A stretch of DNA of 64,000 bases, from assembly GCF_000523235.1 (NCBI RefSeq), contig NZ_CP006850.1, positions 186,001 to 250,000 on the forward strand, written 5' to 3'. A program made the translations under genes and the position numbers. The DNA comes from Nocardia nova SH22a (GTDB lineage: Bacteria > Actinomycetota > Actinomycetes > Mycobacteriales > Mycobacteriaceae). Each line of letters begins with the position of its first letter. The stretch's first letter is position 1. Positions 38,370 through 45,295 of this stretch are shown in pieces. Below the pieces are notes generated by a model. It ran no database searches, was not told the DNA's origin, and saw only the letters and a list, made by a program, of their open reading frames with translations.

Positions 38370-38533
38370 TGTTCGAACCTTTCGATTGCAACCTTTCGAG
38401 GGTTGGGCCGGGAGTTCCGGTGCTGGACGTACCTCCTCATCGTTGTTCCTGCCCGAGTGTGCTGAAAGAGCCCAAGGGCCCTGATCGAGGTCCGCGCACG
38501 TTTGAGCCTCCAACCTTCACGGCCACACTGTCG

Positions 38534-38845
38534 TCACCGGTCTTCGGCGGGTGGTTTCGTCGCCCAGCGGGCGAAGCTCAATCGCGGGTGCACGGTCTCG
38601 ACATCGGCGATCGCCATCAGAGAATTCAGCGTCATGAAGTCGAAATGCATTGTGGATGGTGCGATTACGGCCTCGGCACCGACTTCTCGCACCTGATCGA
38701 CCAGCGGTATCCGGCTCCTGTCGGGAGCCCACACCAGGTGATACCCCAACCGTCTCGCCAACCTGCGCACCTGGGCCATGCTCCAGTCGAGCGCGGGCGC
38801 CTCGGGGTCCACCCATCCCAGCGCGATCGGTGGGCCGTCGTTCAT
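38534..38845 (-). CDS. Small hypothetical protein (103 aa), resolvase-like character
   Basis: It starts at ATG 38845 (MNDGPPIALGWVDPE), overlapping the stop of the gene before it (ATGA). The protein reads as a compact alpha/beta domain: ALGWVDPEAPALDWSMAQVR, RLARRLGYHLVWAPDRS, GAEAVIAPSTMHFDF. The pattern 'small hydrophobic strand, helix with RRLGY.LVW' recalls the catalytic-domain fold of serine resolvases, but the catalytic Ser/Arg set is not present. Third gene of a tiny-gene cassette transcribed away from the paired palindromes at 39219-39277. Function unknown. Confidence 0.6.
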   Translation of the reverse strand: MNDGPPIALGWVDPEAPALDWSMAQVRRLARRLGYHLVWAPDRSRIPLVDQVREVGAEAVIAPSTMHFDFMTLNSLMAIADVETVHPRLSFARWATKPPAEDR

Positions 38846-38955
38846 CGGCGGTCGTTCTCGCGGTCTTGCCGTCGAGGCGGAAGGCGCACCAACGCAATGG
38901 TGAGGACCACCAGAGCCACGGTTACAAGAACCAGAATCCAATCAGACCCCGTCAT
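38842..38955 (-). CDS. Single-TM microprotein (37 aa)
   Basis: It starts at ATG 38955 behind AAGGGGG (9-nt spacing). The sequence is one membrane helix, DWILVLVTVALVVLTIALV, followed by a basic tail (RLPPRRQDRENDRR). The stop overlaps the next start (ATGA), so translation is coupled to the 103-aa protein. The strong ribosome-binding site and the overlap argue that it is real. A membrane anchor or regulator for its neighbours is a guess. Confidence 0.6.
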   Translation of the reverse strand: MTGSDWILVLVTVALVVLTIALVRLPPRRQDRENDRR

Positions 38956-38997
38956 CGCATCGAACCCCCTTATCGGATTGTTGGTGAGAAGCACGGC

Positions 38998-39192
38998 TCA
39001 GTCGAGAACCGTGGAGATCGCCTTCAATGCCGTCGCGTACTGAAGGCACGAACTGCCATGTCCCGCATGCAGACTCAGCACAAATTGCGCGCGTGTGCTG
39101 TCCATGACAGCGGGAAGCGCATAGCAGTCGTGATGCTCGACTGCCCATTGATTGCGAACGCCTTTCGGGATCGTCGGCTTCGAACTCGGCAT
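38998..39192 (-). CDS. Small soluble protein (64 aa), first of the cassette
   Basis: It starts at ATG 39192, four bases after AAGGGGG. The sequence (QWAVEHHDCYALPAVM, FVLSLHAGHGSSCLQYATAL) contains several His and two Cys (HHDC, HAGHGSSC), which could form a metal site. An alternative frame from ATG 39218 (47 aa, ending RNLC at 39075) has a better-placed AGGAGGG ribosome-binding site inside the palindrome. It could be a leader peptide or the real gene. I favour the 64-aa frame for its protein-like composition. Confidence 0.5.
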   Translation of the reverse strand: MPSSKPTIPKGVRNQWAVEHHDCYALPAVMDSTRAQFVLSLHAGHGSSCLQYATALKAISTVLD

Positions 39193-39218
39193 CTTGCCCC
39201 CTTGCTAATCCAATTCAT

Positions 39219-39277
39219 GTTTATCCCTCCTAAACACATCGCTCGAGTAGAGCCGGAGATGTTTAGAGGGGGTAAAC
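39219..39277. promoter_or_regulatory. Paired GTTTA-N7-TAAAC palindromes in a divergent promoter
   Basis: GTTTATCCCTCCTAAAC (39219-39235) and GTTTAGAGGGGGTAAAC (39261-39277) share the half-sites GTTTA/TAAAC with a 7-nt spacer. Read in opposite orientations, the spacers also match (GGAGGGA versus GAGGGGG). Their centres are 42 bp apart, about four helical turns, so dimers could sit on the same face and interact. The left copy overlaps the ribosome-binding region of the leftward cassette. The right copy lies 55 bp before the HTH gene start (39332). They are probably operators for that HTH protein. Confidence 0.75.
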
Positions 39278-39331
39278 CTGGACAGTACGCTCCGCCAACG
39301 TGAGTCGTCAAGGGGCTCTAAACTCGGGACC

Positions 39332-40165
39332 ATGCCCACCGCCGACGAGTTCGAACAGGTCCGAAACGACCCGGACCCCATCCGACGCGGGCTGCGTGCG
39401 GCCGAGCTGATGATCGAGTATCAGCAGCGCGCCACCGAGCTGGCGCGACTGCGGAAGGTCGCCATCGAAGAAGCGCACCAGGGCGGCTCGAGCTACACCG
39501 AGATCGCCGAGAAGCTCGGGGTCACGAAAGGCCGAATCAGCCAGATTCGTTCGTCGGCACCCCGACGTGAACGCGCGTTCTTCGGGGTTGGACCGGTAGC
39601 AATCGGGATTCCGCGAAGGTTCGGACTGGAGGAAGGGCGGGAGCGACCGTTCTTCGACGCCAACGACCAGGCTACGCAGCGAGCCGTCGAAGCGATGCTC
39701 GCGCAACTCTCCCTGGCCACGACGACGTTTCCGATCGACCCTGACCGCTCGGATCCTCCGACAGGGGATTGCGTCATCATCTGCGGGCCGAAGTCGGCGC
39801 CTGTGGCGCGGAACCTCCTGAGCGGAGATCCGTTCTTGGGCTTCGAGCGAGACGACGACGGATGGTTCATCGCCGACGCCCGAACCGGCGACCACCACCG
39901 ATCTCCGTATTGTCACGACACTTCCGTGCGTACGGATATCGGGTATTTCTCTCGAAGGTCAGATGGTGGTCGCGTCATCATTCACATCGCCGGTATCACC
40001 AGCGTCGGATCACTCGGAGTCGCAACGTGGTTGAGCAACAACCTCACCCACGTGTTCGATTCGGGCAGCAGACTCGTCGACGGTGTTGTCGAGTGCGAAT
40101 TCGATGACGACTTCGCGGTTACCGGCAGCCGTGTCATTGTCGGCCCCTACATGGAGCAGGCGTGA
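39332..40165 (+). CDS. HTH protein with C-terminal nucleotide/ligand-sensor-like domain
   Basis: 277 residues. Residues ~40-70 contain a sigma-region-4/HTH-like motif (SYTEIAEKLGVTKGRISQIR). The C-terminal domain has CVIICGPKSAPVARNLLSGD, FLGFERDDDGWFIADARTGD, HRSPYCH and VIIHIAGITSVGSLGVATWL. That block, 'CGP...L..D..L.FE.D..GW...D..TG....SP' plus 'IAGI...G..G', occurs in uncharacterised actinobacterial proteins; I recall it as a putative sensor and know no function. The start is ATG 39332. A TAAACT box ~15 bp upstream could be the -10. The stop overlaps the phosphatase start (GTGA). Confidence 0.7.
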   Translation: MPTADEFEQVRNDPDPIRRGLRAAELMIEYQQRATELARLRKVAIEEAHQGGSSYTEIAEKLGVTKGRISQIRSSAPRRERAFFGVGPVAIGIPRRFGLEEGRERPFFDANDQATQRAVEAMLAQLSLATTTFPIDPDRSDPPTGDCVIICGPKSAPVARNLLSGDPFLGFERDDDGWFIADARTGDHHRSPYCHDTSVRTDIGYFSRRSDGGRVIIHIAGITSVGSLGVATWLSNNLTHVFDSGSRLVDGVVECEFDDDFAVTGSRVIVGPYMEQA

Positions 40166-40959
40166 AATTCACTGTTGCTCAACTCCAGGAGGACTCGGCC
40201 GGTGACCGCGTAATCGCCGCCGACGACTATGTGGTCGTGCTCGACGGGGCTACATCATTCGATCCGGATATGCCCGAAGCCGGAACCTATGTCGATGTGC
40301 TGGGAAGCGAACTCAGTGAACGGCTTTCCTCGTCAGCAGGGAATCTCCGCGCCATCCTGGCCGAAGCAATTCGGGGCACTGCAGGGAAACTCTCTCTCGT
40401 GCCCGGGTGCGCACCGTCCAGCACCGTTGCGATTGCCCGGCAGCACCGCGGAGTAATCGACACCCTACTGCTCGGCGACTCGTACCTCGTCGTCGGAAGT
40501 TCGAGTGATTCGTACACCGTTGTCACCGATAGCCGCCTGGCGCAGCTCAACCTGGAAGAGTCGCGCGAATATCGCCTACGCCTGAGTGCGGGGAGCGGTT
40601 ACGGCAACCACCACCGCCGCATCCTGCGGTCTCTCCAACGCAAACAATGTTCGCATCGAAATCGGTTGGGCGGGTATTGGATTGCCGAAGCAGATCCGAA
40701 TGCGGCTGAACACGCGATCAGCTCCGAATATCGGGTCGAAGACGTTCCGTGGATGGTACTTGCCACGGACGGCGCCGCTGATTGCCTCGCTGCCCTGGAT
40801 ATTTCGTGGCTCCAGGTTGCCCAGTCCGACGCCGATGGTATTTCCGACCTACTCGGAGAGTGTCATCGCTGGGAGGAGGAAGACGACCCAACCGGACGTC
40901 TCGCGCCTCGTGCGAAGAAGCACGATGACAAGACATTGGTTGTCGTGACACCGGGCTGA
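40162..40959 (+). CDS. PP2C-like (PPM) protein phosphatase
   Basis: 265 residues. PPM metal-site motifs are recognisable: VVLDGATSFDPDMPEAG (DG), LLLGDSYLVVG, LATDGAADCLAAL (DG) and the terminal HDDKTLVVV (DD). The RxxxD near the N-terminus is GDRVIAADDY. The size and the N-terminal VAQLQEDSAGDR suit the short bacterial PP2C class linked to signalling or serine phosphatases. It is translationally coupled to the HTH/sensor gene (4-bp overlap). Dephosphorylation of a Ser/Thr kinase target or of the regulator itself is inferred; no kinase is in the island. Confidence 0.78.
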   Translation: MKFTVAQLQEDSAGDRVIAADDYVVVLDGATSFDPDMPEAGTYVDVLGSELSERLSSSAGNLRAILAEAIRGTAGKLSLVPGCAPSSTVAIARQHRGVIDTLLLGDSYLVVGSSSDSYTVVTDSRLAQLNLEESREYRLRLSAGSGYGNHHRRILRSLQRKQCSHRNRLGGYWIAEADPNAAEHAISSEYRVEDVPWMVLATDGAADCLAALDISWLQVAQSDADGISDLLGECHRWEEEDDPTGRLAPRAKKHDDKTLVVVTPG

Positions 40960-41036
40960 CTTCTGGGTCTGTCACGGCACCTCTGCTTGTGCCATGCGCA
41001 ACTGGCCGCGCAGATCCACGACTGAGCGGTCTTGTC

Positions 41037-41870
41037 CTACTTCCGAACCCAGGCCTGAGCCCTGTCCGACAGATTCCACCACGAAACGAACTGTGAATCC
41101 TCGGAACTAAGAGTCCATCCAGCCGATAGCGCGTCGAAGAATGCGTCATCGCCGGTCTTCCCGCCCTTCGGCTCACCGATGTAGACCAATCGCTCACCAC
41201 CGGCAGCTTCGAATGCCGCCAGCGCCTCGGACGCCATTGTGTTTCCCCAGCCCGGAGGCCAGCACAGGAATAGCACGTCTGACCCGTTCACGGTTCGTGC
41301 CGTGTAGTCATCGAGGTCGCCAACGGCCAGCCATACGTCCGGTTGGCCGACCGCCTGTCCGAACGAGGGGTTCTCGGTACTGTCCGGCGGCTCGGAGTCG
41401 TAGGCGGCAACCTGCACCCCAGCATTCGCCAGCTGCGCCGCCCAGTAGCCCCGGCCAGCCCCGAGTTCGACCACAGACCGACCAGCGCAAAACTGGCTCA
41501 GCCAGTCGATCGTTTCGGGTGACGGGATCGCATACGCATACGCCGATTGCAGAATTGTCTGGGCGAAGCCCAAACGTGCGCTGCCCTTCGCACGACCACC
41601 GTTCGTAACCCGACGCCCCTCGTGCTCGAACACCGAGGGCGCAACGATGTCCCAGTAGGGGTTGGTGCTGATCGTTCGGCCGCCGGTCATGTAGTGGACG
41701 AACCGTAGATCGAACGCGGCGTCCGCTCGATCGTCACCCGTGCCGGTCAGCATCGGCGCGGTGTCGAGGTATTCGGCCACCTTGGGATATTCGGTCCGTA
41801 GGCGTTGTTCGTCGCCCAGTAACCCGGCCAGTTCTTCACGACGGTCCGCCGTCAGCACAAGCTCAGCCAT
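41037..41870 (-). CDS. SAM-dependent methyltransferase-like protein
   Basis: About 277 residues. The Rossmann motif I is SVVELGAGRGYWAAQLANAG with a following acid in VAAYDSEPPD. The post-motif strand is GSDVLFLCWPPGWGNTMASE, reminiscent of D/NPP(Y/W)-type motifs. The N-terminal ~100 residues (RFVHYMTGGRTISTNPYWDI) are a separate helical region. Proteins of this shape are found in phage and island contexts. DNA, protein and small-molecule substrates are all open. Starts are ATG 41870 or GTG 41891. It converges on the phosphatase gene with a small hairpin at 40976-40993 between them. Confidence 0.65.
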   Translation of the reverse strand: MAELVLTADRREELAGLLGDEQRLRTEYPKVAEYLDTAPMLTGTGDDRADAAFDLRFVHYMTGGRTISTNPYWDIVAPSVFEHEGRRVTNGGRAKGSARLGFAQTILQSAYAYAIPSPETIDWLSQFCAGRSVVELGAGRGYWAAQLANAGVQVAAYDSEPPDSTENPSFGQAVGQPDVWLAVGDLDDYTARTVNGSDVLFLCWPPGWGNTMASEALAAFEAAGGERLVYIGEPKGGKTGDDAFFDALSAGWTLSSEDSQFVSWWNLSDRAQAWVRK

Positions 41871-42568
41871 GCTCCAAGTCTTGCCTGCCACAAGCTGTTT
41901 CGGCGAGCTAATGCACTCACCTGCATGGGTCGTTGCCGAATTTGGCTATATAGGATCAAGGGCGGCGGCGCCACGCGGCGCCGCGCAACCGCCCGCCTCC
42001 GCAAGCTACGGCCAGCGGGCGCGTCGGTGCCGCTCTGGCGACGTGGTAGAACGCCGACTGTTCCTCTCTGGCCACTTCTTGCATCAACCGAGGAGTGTGG
42101 GCGCGACGTCTGCCGTACCCGACGTGGCCTCCCACAGCCGAGGTCGAATCCGCCGGCACCCAGCCCAGTCGACCGGCTGTGGTCACCCCGCAGAACTCGC
42201 CCGAACCCGTACCAGCCGCACCTCACCCCGCAGGAGTGGTGGTCGCTGGCACCTCCGGTAGCTGCGTCCCATCGGACCTCACCGCCGTGGGTCTTCCCGT
42301 CGATCGTGGGTGGATCTGACCGACCCAGGGGCTTCGGCCCCCACCAACTTCCGGCCGCCCGCCGACGATGCCGGGCAGTGAGTCGCCAATGACGTCGACT
42401 CCAGGCCACGGAAGCCCCGGACCCTGGCTATCCGGGTGACCGCCACTACTTTCCCTGAGTCACTGCCGAATCCGCCTTATTTCTAGTAGATAGGCGACGT
42501 CCTGAGTCGATTGGATTTCAGTGGAATCGTTCCAAGTCAACCCGAGGCGACCCGAGGTATACACTCGC
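41871..42568. other. ~700 bp without a confident gene
   Basis: Both strands contain short open frames (for example plus 42095-42319 and minus 41956-42186) but none has a ribosome-binding site and a recognisable product. A stable UUCG-type hairpin, GGGGC-TTCG-GCCCC, is at 42328-42341. The sequence looks like decayed island DNA. Confidence 0.4.
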
Positions 42569-42603
42569 CTACACCATAGTGAAGTCACTTCACTATGGTG
42601 TAG
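42569..42603. repeat. Perfect 35-bp palindrome (17-bp arms, 1-nt centre)
   Basis: CTACACCATAGTGAAGT is followed by C and then by its exact reverse complement. It is AT-richer than its surroundings. It lies 51 bp past the stop of the minus-strand polyleucine peptide gene, so it could terminate that transcript, or be an operator, a replication site or a recombination site. Confidence 0.85.
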
Positions 42604-42653
42604 TGGAGATGTCGGCCAACGCCCACACGTCAGCCGACGTTCCTTAACCCGGC

Positions 42654-42758
42654 TCAGTGCAGCAGCAGCAACAACAGCAGCACTTGCCCCGGGACTTCGA
42701 CAACGGCTCCGACCACCACGGCCGGGGCCGTTTTCGGTCGGTGCTTCTTCTTACTCAT
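42654..42758 (-). CDS. 34-aa peptide with terminal heptaleucine
   Basis: It starts at ATG 42758, six bases after TAAGGAGG, a full match to the anti-Shine-Dalgarno. The peptide has a basic head (SKKKHRPKTAP), a valine-rich middle (AVVVGAVVEVPGQV) and ends in seven consecutive Leu followed by His and stop. The Leu run uses five CTG and two TTG codons. The context (strong initiation, a run of one amino acid just before the stop, palindromes upstream and downstream) resembles an attenuation leader or a membrane-active micropeptide. No leucine biosynthesis gene follows. Confidence 0.6.
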   Translation of the reverse strand: MSKKKHRPKTAPAVVVGAVVEVPGQVLLLLLLLH

Positions 42759-42764
42759 CAACCA

Positions 42765-42821
42765 CCTCCTTATCCAGAACGCAGCGCCAGATGGTCTGAC
42801 ACTGCGTCCCAAGTAAGGAGG
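42765..42821. repeat. 57-nt nested dyad containing a Shine-Dalgarno and its complement
   Basis: The symmetric layout is CCTCCTTA, 6 nt, ACGCAG, 3 nt, CAGA, TGG, TCTG, 3 nt, CTGCGT, 6 nt, TAAGGAGG. All three pairs of arms are exact and the spacers are equal on both sides. The left outer arm, read on the minus strand, is the ribosome-binding site of the polyleucine peptide. The right arm is an identical site facing the plus strand. In RNA the hairpin would sequester the Shine-Dalgarno. Confidence 0.8.
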
Positions 42822-42838
42822 CATCGCAAGGCTAGCCG

Positions 42839-43021
42839 ATGTCCCAGGCTTCGCGAATCGCCGTTGCCCCAGCCGAATCGGACGAACCCGCTCCGGAACA
42901 TCAGCTCGCACAGCACATGCCGAATGCCACTTCTGACGATATCCCGATGTCAGAACGCAGAAGTCGATTGGCCACAGTGCACATCACCAACCGCATGCAG
43001 ACGACCGAAACACGTAGGTAG
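42839..43021 (+). CDS. Possible small protein (60 aa)
   Basis: It starts at ATG 42839, with AAGG seven bases upstream; the strong TAAGGAGG at 42814-42821 is too far away. The sequence is acidic then basic (VAPAESDEPAPEHQLAQHMP, SERRSRLATVHITNR), without hydrophobic segments. It is divergent from the polyleucine peptide. The next 276 bp (to 43297) contain only weak frames. Low confidence that it is translated. Confidence 0.3.
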   Translation: MSQASRIAVAPAESDEPAPEHQLAQHMPNATSDDIPMSERRSRLATVHITNRMQTTETRR

Positions 43022-43297
43022 TTCCGTTATCGAGTCGATACCTAATCCAGCTCGTTGAATGCGCCTCCTCCGGAGGCGTGGCCCTGGTGGTGGTCGGCCT
43101 GCATTGTGTTCCCGCGCCCCTCCAGCCTCAAGGGCGCATCCGCGTCAGCTTCGCTGATGGGACTCCGTCCACCCTTGACCCCGGAGCCTCTACGCGAGAA
43201 GGGCAGGCCATAACGGGCAGGCGCGAGCCAGCCCACCGATAGACGCATCCCAACCACCACCAGGGCCAAACCGTGGCGGCACACAGCGCACAGCTCA

Positions 43298-43918
43298 CTA
43301 CGACTCGGGTTCTGAAGCGATCACGTACTCCGGACGCGCCAATTTGGCTCGCCTGCGACGATATAGTTTTGTAGCTCGGCGACCTACCCTCCGCAGCCTG
43401 GCAGTGAGCGGTAAGCGGTATCCACCCAGAGTGCGCTGTATATCGTCTCGGAGCGCAGATCGAAGCTTCAGGACCGTTGTATGCGCCTGGTCCTCAACAG
43501 CTTTCCACTCCACTGCGTCAATCTGTTTCAGATAGTCAAACTTCATCAGCACCATCTGCTGCCTGTGGGATGCAAACCGGGTACTCATCACCTTTGGGCA
43601 GAGTTCTCGACTGACGACCAGTTCAGCGGCAGTGACAGCCTTGCCTAGCTTCGCCAAGCCCGCGTCCCAATCCGCTATCAGTTGCCGAACCTTCGCGGGC
43701 TCCTTCTCGATCCGACTCCACTCGTAGTCAACCCCGCGAAACCATGCAGCCAGCAGCGTGAAGGCTTCGGAAGACTCCTCGACAACCGCCAGCAACTCGG
43801 TATACGCCTTGAGTTGTTGATCACGGCTCCAGTTGTTCGCCTCTCGCTGCTGTGTCAGCCTGCCACCCAAGAAGACTCCGGCGAGCGCAGCGATGGCCGC
43901 AATGATTCCAGGTATCAC
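43298..43918 (-). CDS. Single-pass membrane protein with helical cytosolic domain
   Basis: 206 residues. The N-terminal helix IIAAIAALAGVFLGGRLTQQ is followed by a charged junction (REANNWSRDQQLKAYTELLA). This is a common layout of actinobacterial membrane proteins that have a short anchor and a long coiled domain. The rest is predicted helical with a basic C-terminus (RLRRVGRRATKLYRRRRAKL). The start is ATG 43918. Not recognised as a named family, but often seen in phage or island settings. Confidence 0.65.
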   Translation of the reverse strand: MIPGIIAAIAALAGVFLGGRLTQQREANNWSRDQQLKAYTELLAVVEESSEAFTLLAAWFRGVDYEWSRIEKEPAKVRQLIADWDAGLAKLGKAVTAAELVVSRELCPKVMSTRFASHRQQMVLMKFDYLKQIDAVEWKAVEDQAHTTVLKLRSALRDDIQRTLGGYRLPLTARLRRVGRRATKLYRRRRAKLARPEYVIASEPES

Positions 43919-44473
43919 CAGGCTTCCTATCGGGGTTGAGTGGCCTACCTATCAGCATCGTTCGAGTGCTCGGGACGTCTATCGGTGTTACCGCAGTGTC
44001 GCAACTATCGCGTATCAAGCCAAACAACCACACACTGAACCGCCAGATCGCCGAACATAGACGGTCACTGACCGACCTCCAGATTCGGACCGGGGCTGCC
44101 TCCGGAGCAGAAGGCCGGGACACGATTCGATGACCCGTTTACTTTCACCGCACAAACGTCCGCGTACAAGTCCGGACCAGGGCGGACCGCAGCCGAACCG
44201 TTGTGTCGAAAACTGTTCCTAAACACCGCAACTAGTGGATATCGACAGACAGACAGCCACGGACGGTTGAACCCATCAGATGGTTGGAGTTTGAGTCGCT
44301 CCAGATGGGCTCCTTCGTGAGGTTTCGCGGATGCAGCACTGTGGCATGCGACGGTCGATCGGTGTAGTCGTGTCCCTGATTCACCCGTAGCGGGTGAGGA
44401 ATTTCCTTTCGCGCGGGTGGAAGTGCCGGTTGGCGGTGTGGGGGTCGGTCCGACGGTTCGAGGAGAGGTCCAG
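43919..44473. other. 555-bp region without a confident gene
   Basis: Short frames are present on both strands but none is convincing. A 7-bp inverted repeat, TCACCCG-TAG-CGGGTGA, lies at 44381-44397, about 75 bp before the signal-peptide frame at 44474, and may be an operator for it. Confidence 0.35.
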
Positions 44474-44668
44474 ATGGCTCGGCTTGCTCGTTTCGGGATT
44501 GTTGTTGCGGCTGTTGTGGGATCGGCGGCGGTGGGGTCGACGAGTGTTGCCGCGGATCCGCCTCCGGGAGCGGGGATTCGGGTGAATGCGTCGGCCGACA
44601 ATCGGAAGTGGCGCTCACAGCGACCAGACGCCACACGCATTGCGATAGTGAATGCCACACTGGCATAG
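44474..44668 (+). pseudogene. Truncated secreted protein (signal peptide plus stub)
   Basis: ATG 44474 follows AGGAGAGG with ideal spacing. The first 30 residues are a textbook signal peptide (RFGIVVAAVVGSAAVGSTSV, then AAD). The mature part runs only ~35 residues (PPPGAGIRVNASADNRKW) before composition changes near 44605 and a stop follows at 44668. The change from coding-like to random sequence suggests a break point of the island, with the rest of the gene lost. Many codons end in T, unlike the core genes. Confidence 0.5.
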
Positions 44669-44827
44669 CGGTATTGGTACGCTCCTCGGCGTCTGTGCAT
44701 GTGCAGAGGGGGAATTGTGTTACGCAGTCGTCGGGATTGCTGCCGACCGTGTCAGCTGGCAACGAATACTTTGTGATGCCAATGCCGACATGTGATGCTG
44801 ATCGGCTGACGGGTGCCCAGGGGACAT

Positions 44828-45265
44828 GTGTTGCGGTTCAGCGATGATGAGTTCGCATGTCTGCAGCGTGAGTCGATTGCCTTGGCATCCGGTGAACGTC
44901 GTGATGCTGTTCGATTGGCCGATTCGTGGGCGGCGCACGTCGCGAAGATCGACAGGGATCGATCGCGATCCCAGAGCGATCGTGCGGTGTGGAACGAGTA
45001 CGACCTCTGTGCCGCTTTGACGATCCGTGACTACCTGGATGTGGCGATCGACATGCTGCCGATCGCCTTGGCAGCCAAAGTCTCGGAGTACGTGCGCGGA
45101 CCGGACAGCAGATTCCGCGCTGTCACGGTCGCGGACTCGGGCAATCGAATGGCCGCGATCGCCCAGGTCGATCCGACCGGACGTGGCTGGTGGTGGTATC
45201 GAGTGCCGGACTCGGGCCCGATTCTCGAAGACCTCGCTCGCTGGGACCGATTCGAGTCCGAGTGA
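44828..45265 (+). CDS. Hypothetical protein (~145 aa), conserved actinobacterial type
   Basis: A soluble protein: LRFSDDEFACLQRESIALAS, DRAVWNEYDLCAALTIRDYL, and RGWWWYRVPDSGPILEDLAR near the end. The Trp-rich 'GRGWWW.RVP.SGP' tail is a conserved block that I have seen in uncharacterised actinobacterial proteins. The start is uncertain: GTG 44828 (AGGGGA immediately upstream), TTG 44831 or GTG 44813. Function unknown. It is the last gene before the chromosome resumes typical core content. Confidence 0.6.
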   Translation: MLRFSDDEFACLQRESIALASGERRDAVRLADSWAAHVAKIDRDRSRSQSDRAVWNEYDLCAALTIRDYLDVAIDMLPIALAAKVSEYVRGPDSRFRAVTVADSGNRMAAIAQVDPTGRGWWWYRVPDSGPILEDLARWDRFESE

Positions 45266-45295
45266 GCGCCCGTCATCGCCCAGCGACGGACCACC

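Noticed and set aside
42130..42180. Possible tRNA fragment (GGTCGAATCC-like T-loop)
   Set aside because: The sequences flanking the loop are not complementary, and no acceptor or anticodon stem can be formed.
43042..43284. 80-aa minus-strand frame upstream of the polyleucine region
   Set aside because: No ribosome-binding site, mixed composition and no recognisable motif; could be a remnant but not supportable as a gene.
44065..44762. Two overlapping minus-strand frames of 211 and 176 aa
   Set aside because: Low-complexity Pro/Ser/Thr/Arg products antisense to the signal-peptide frame; no initiation signals.
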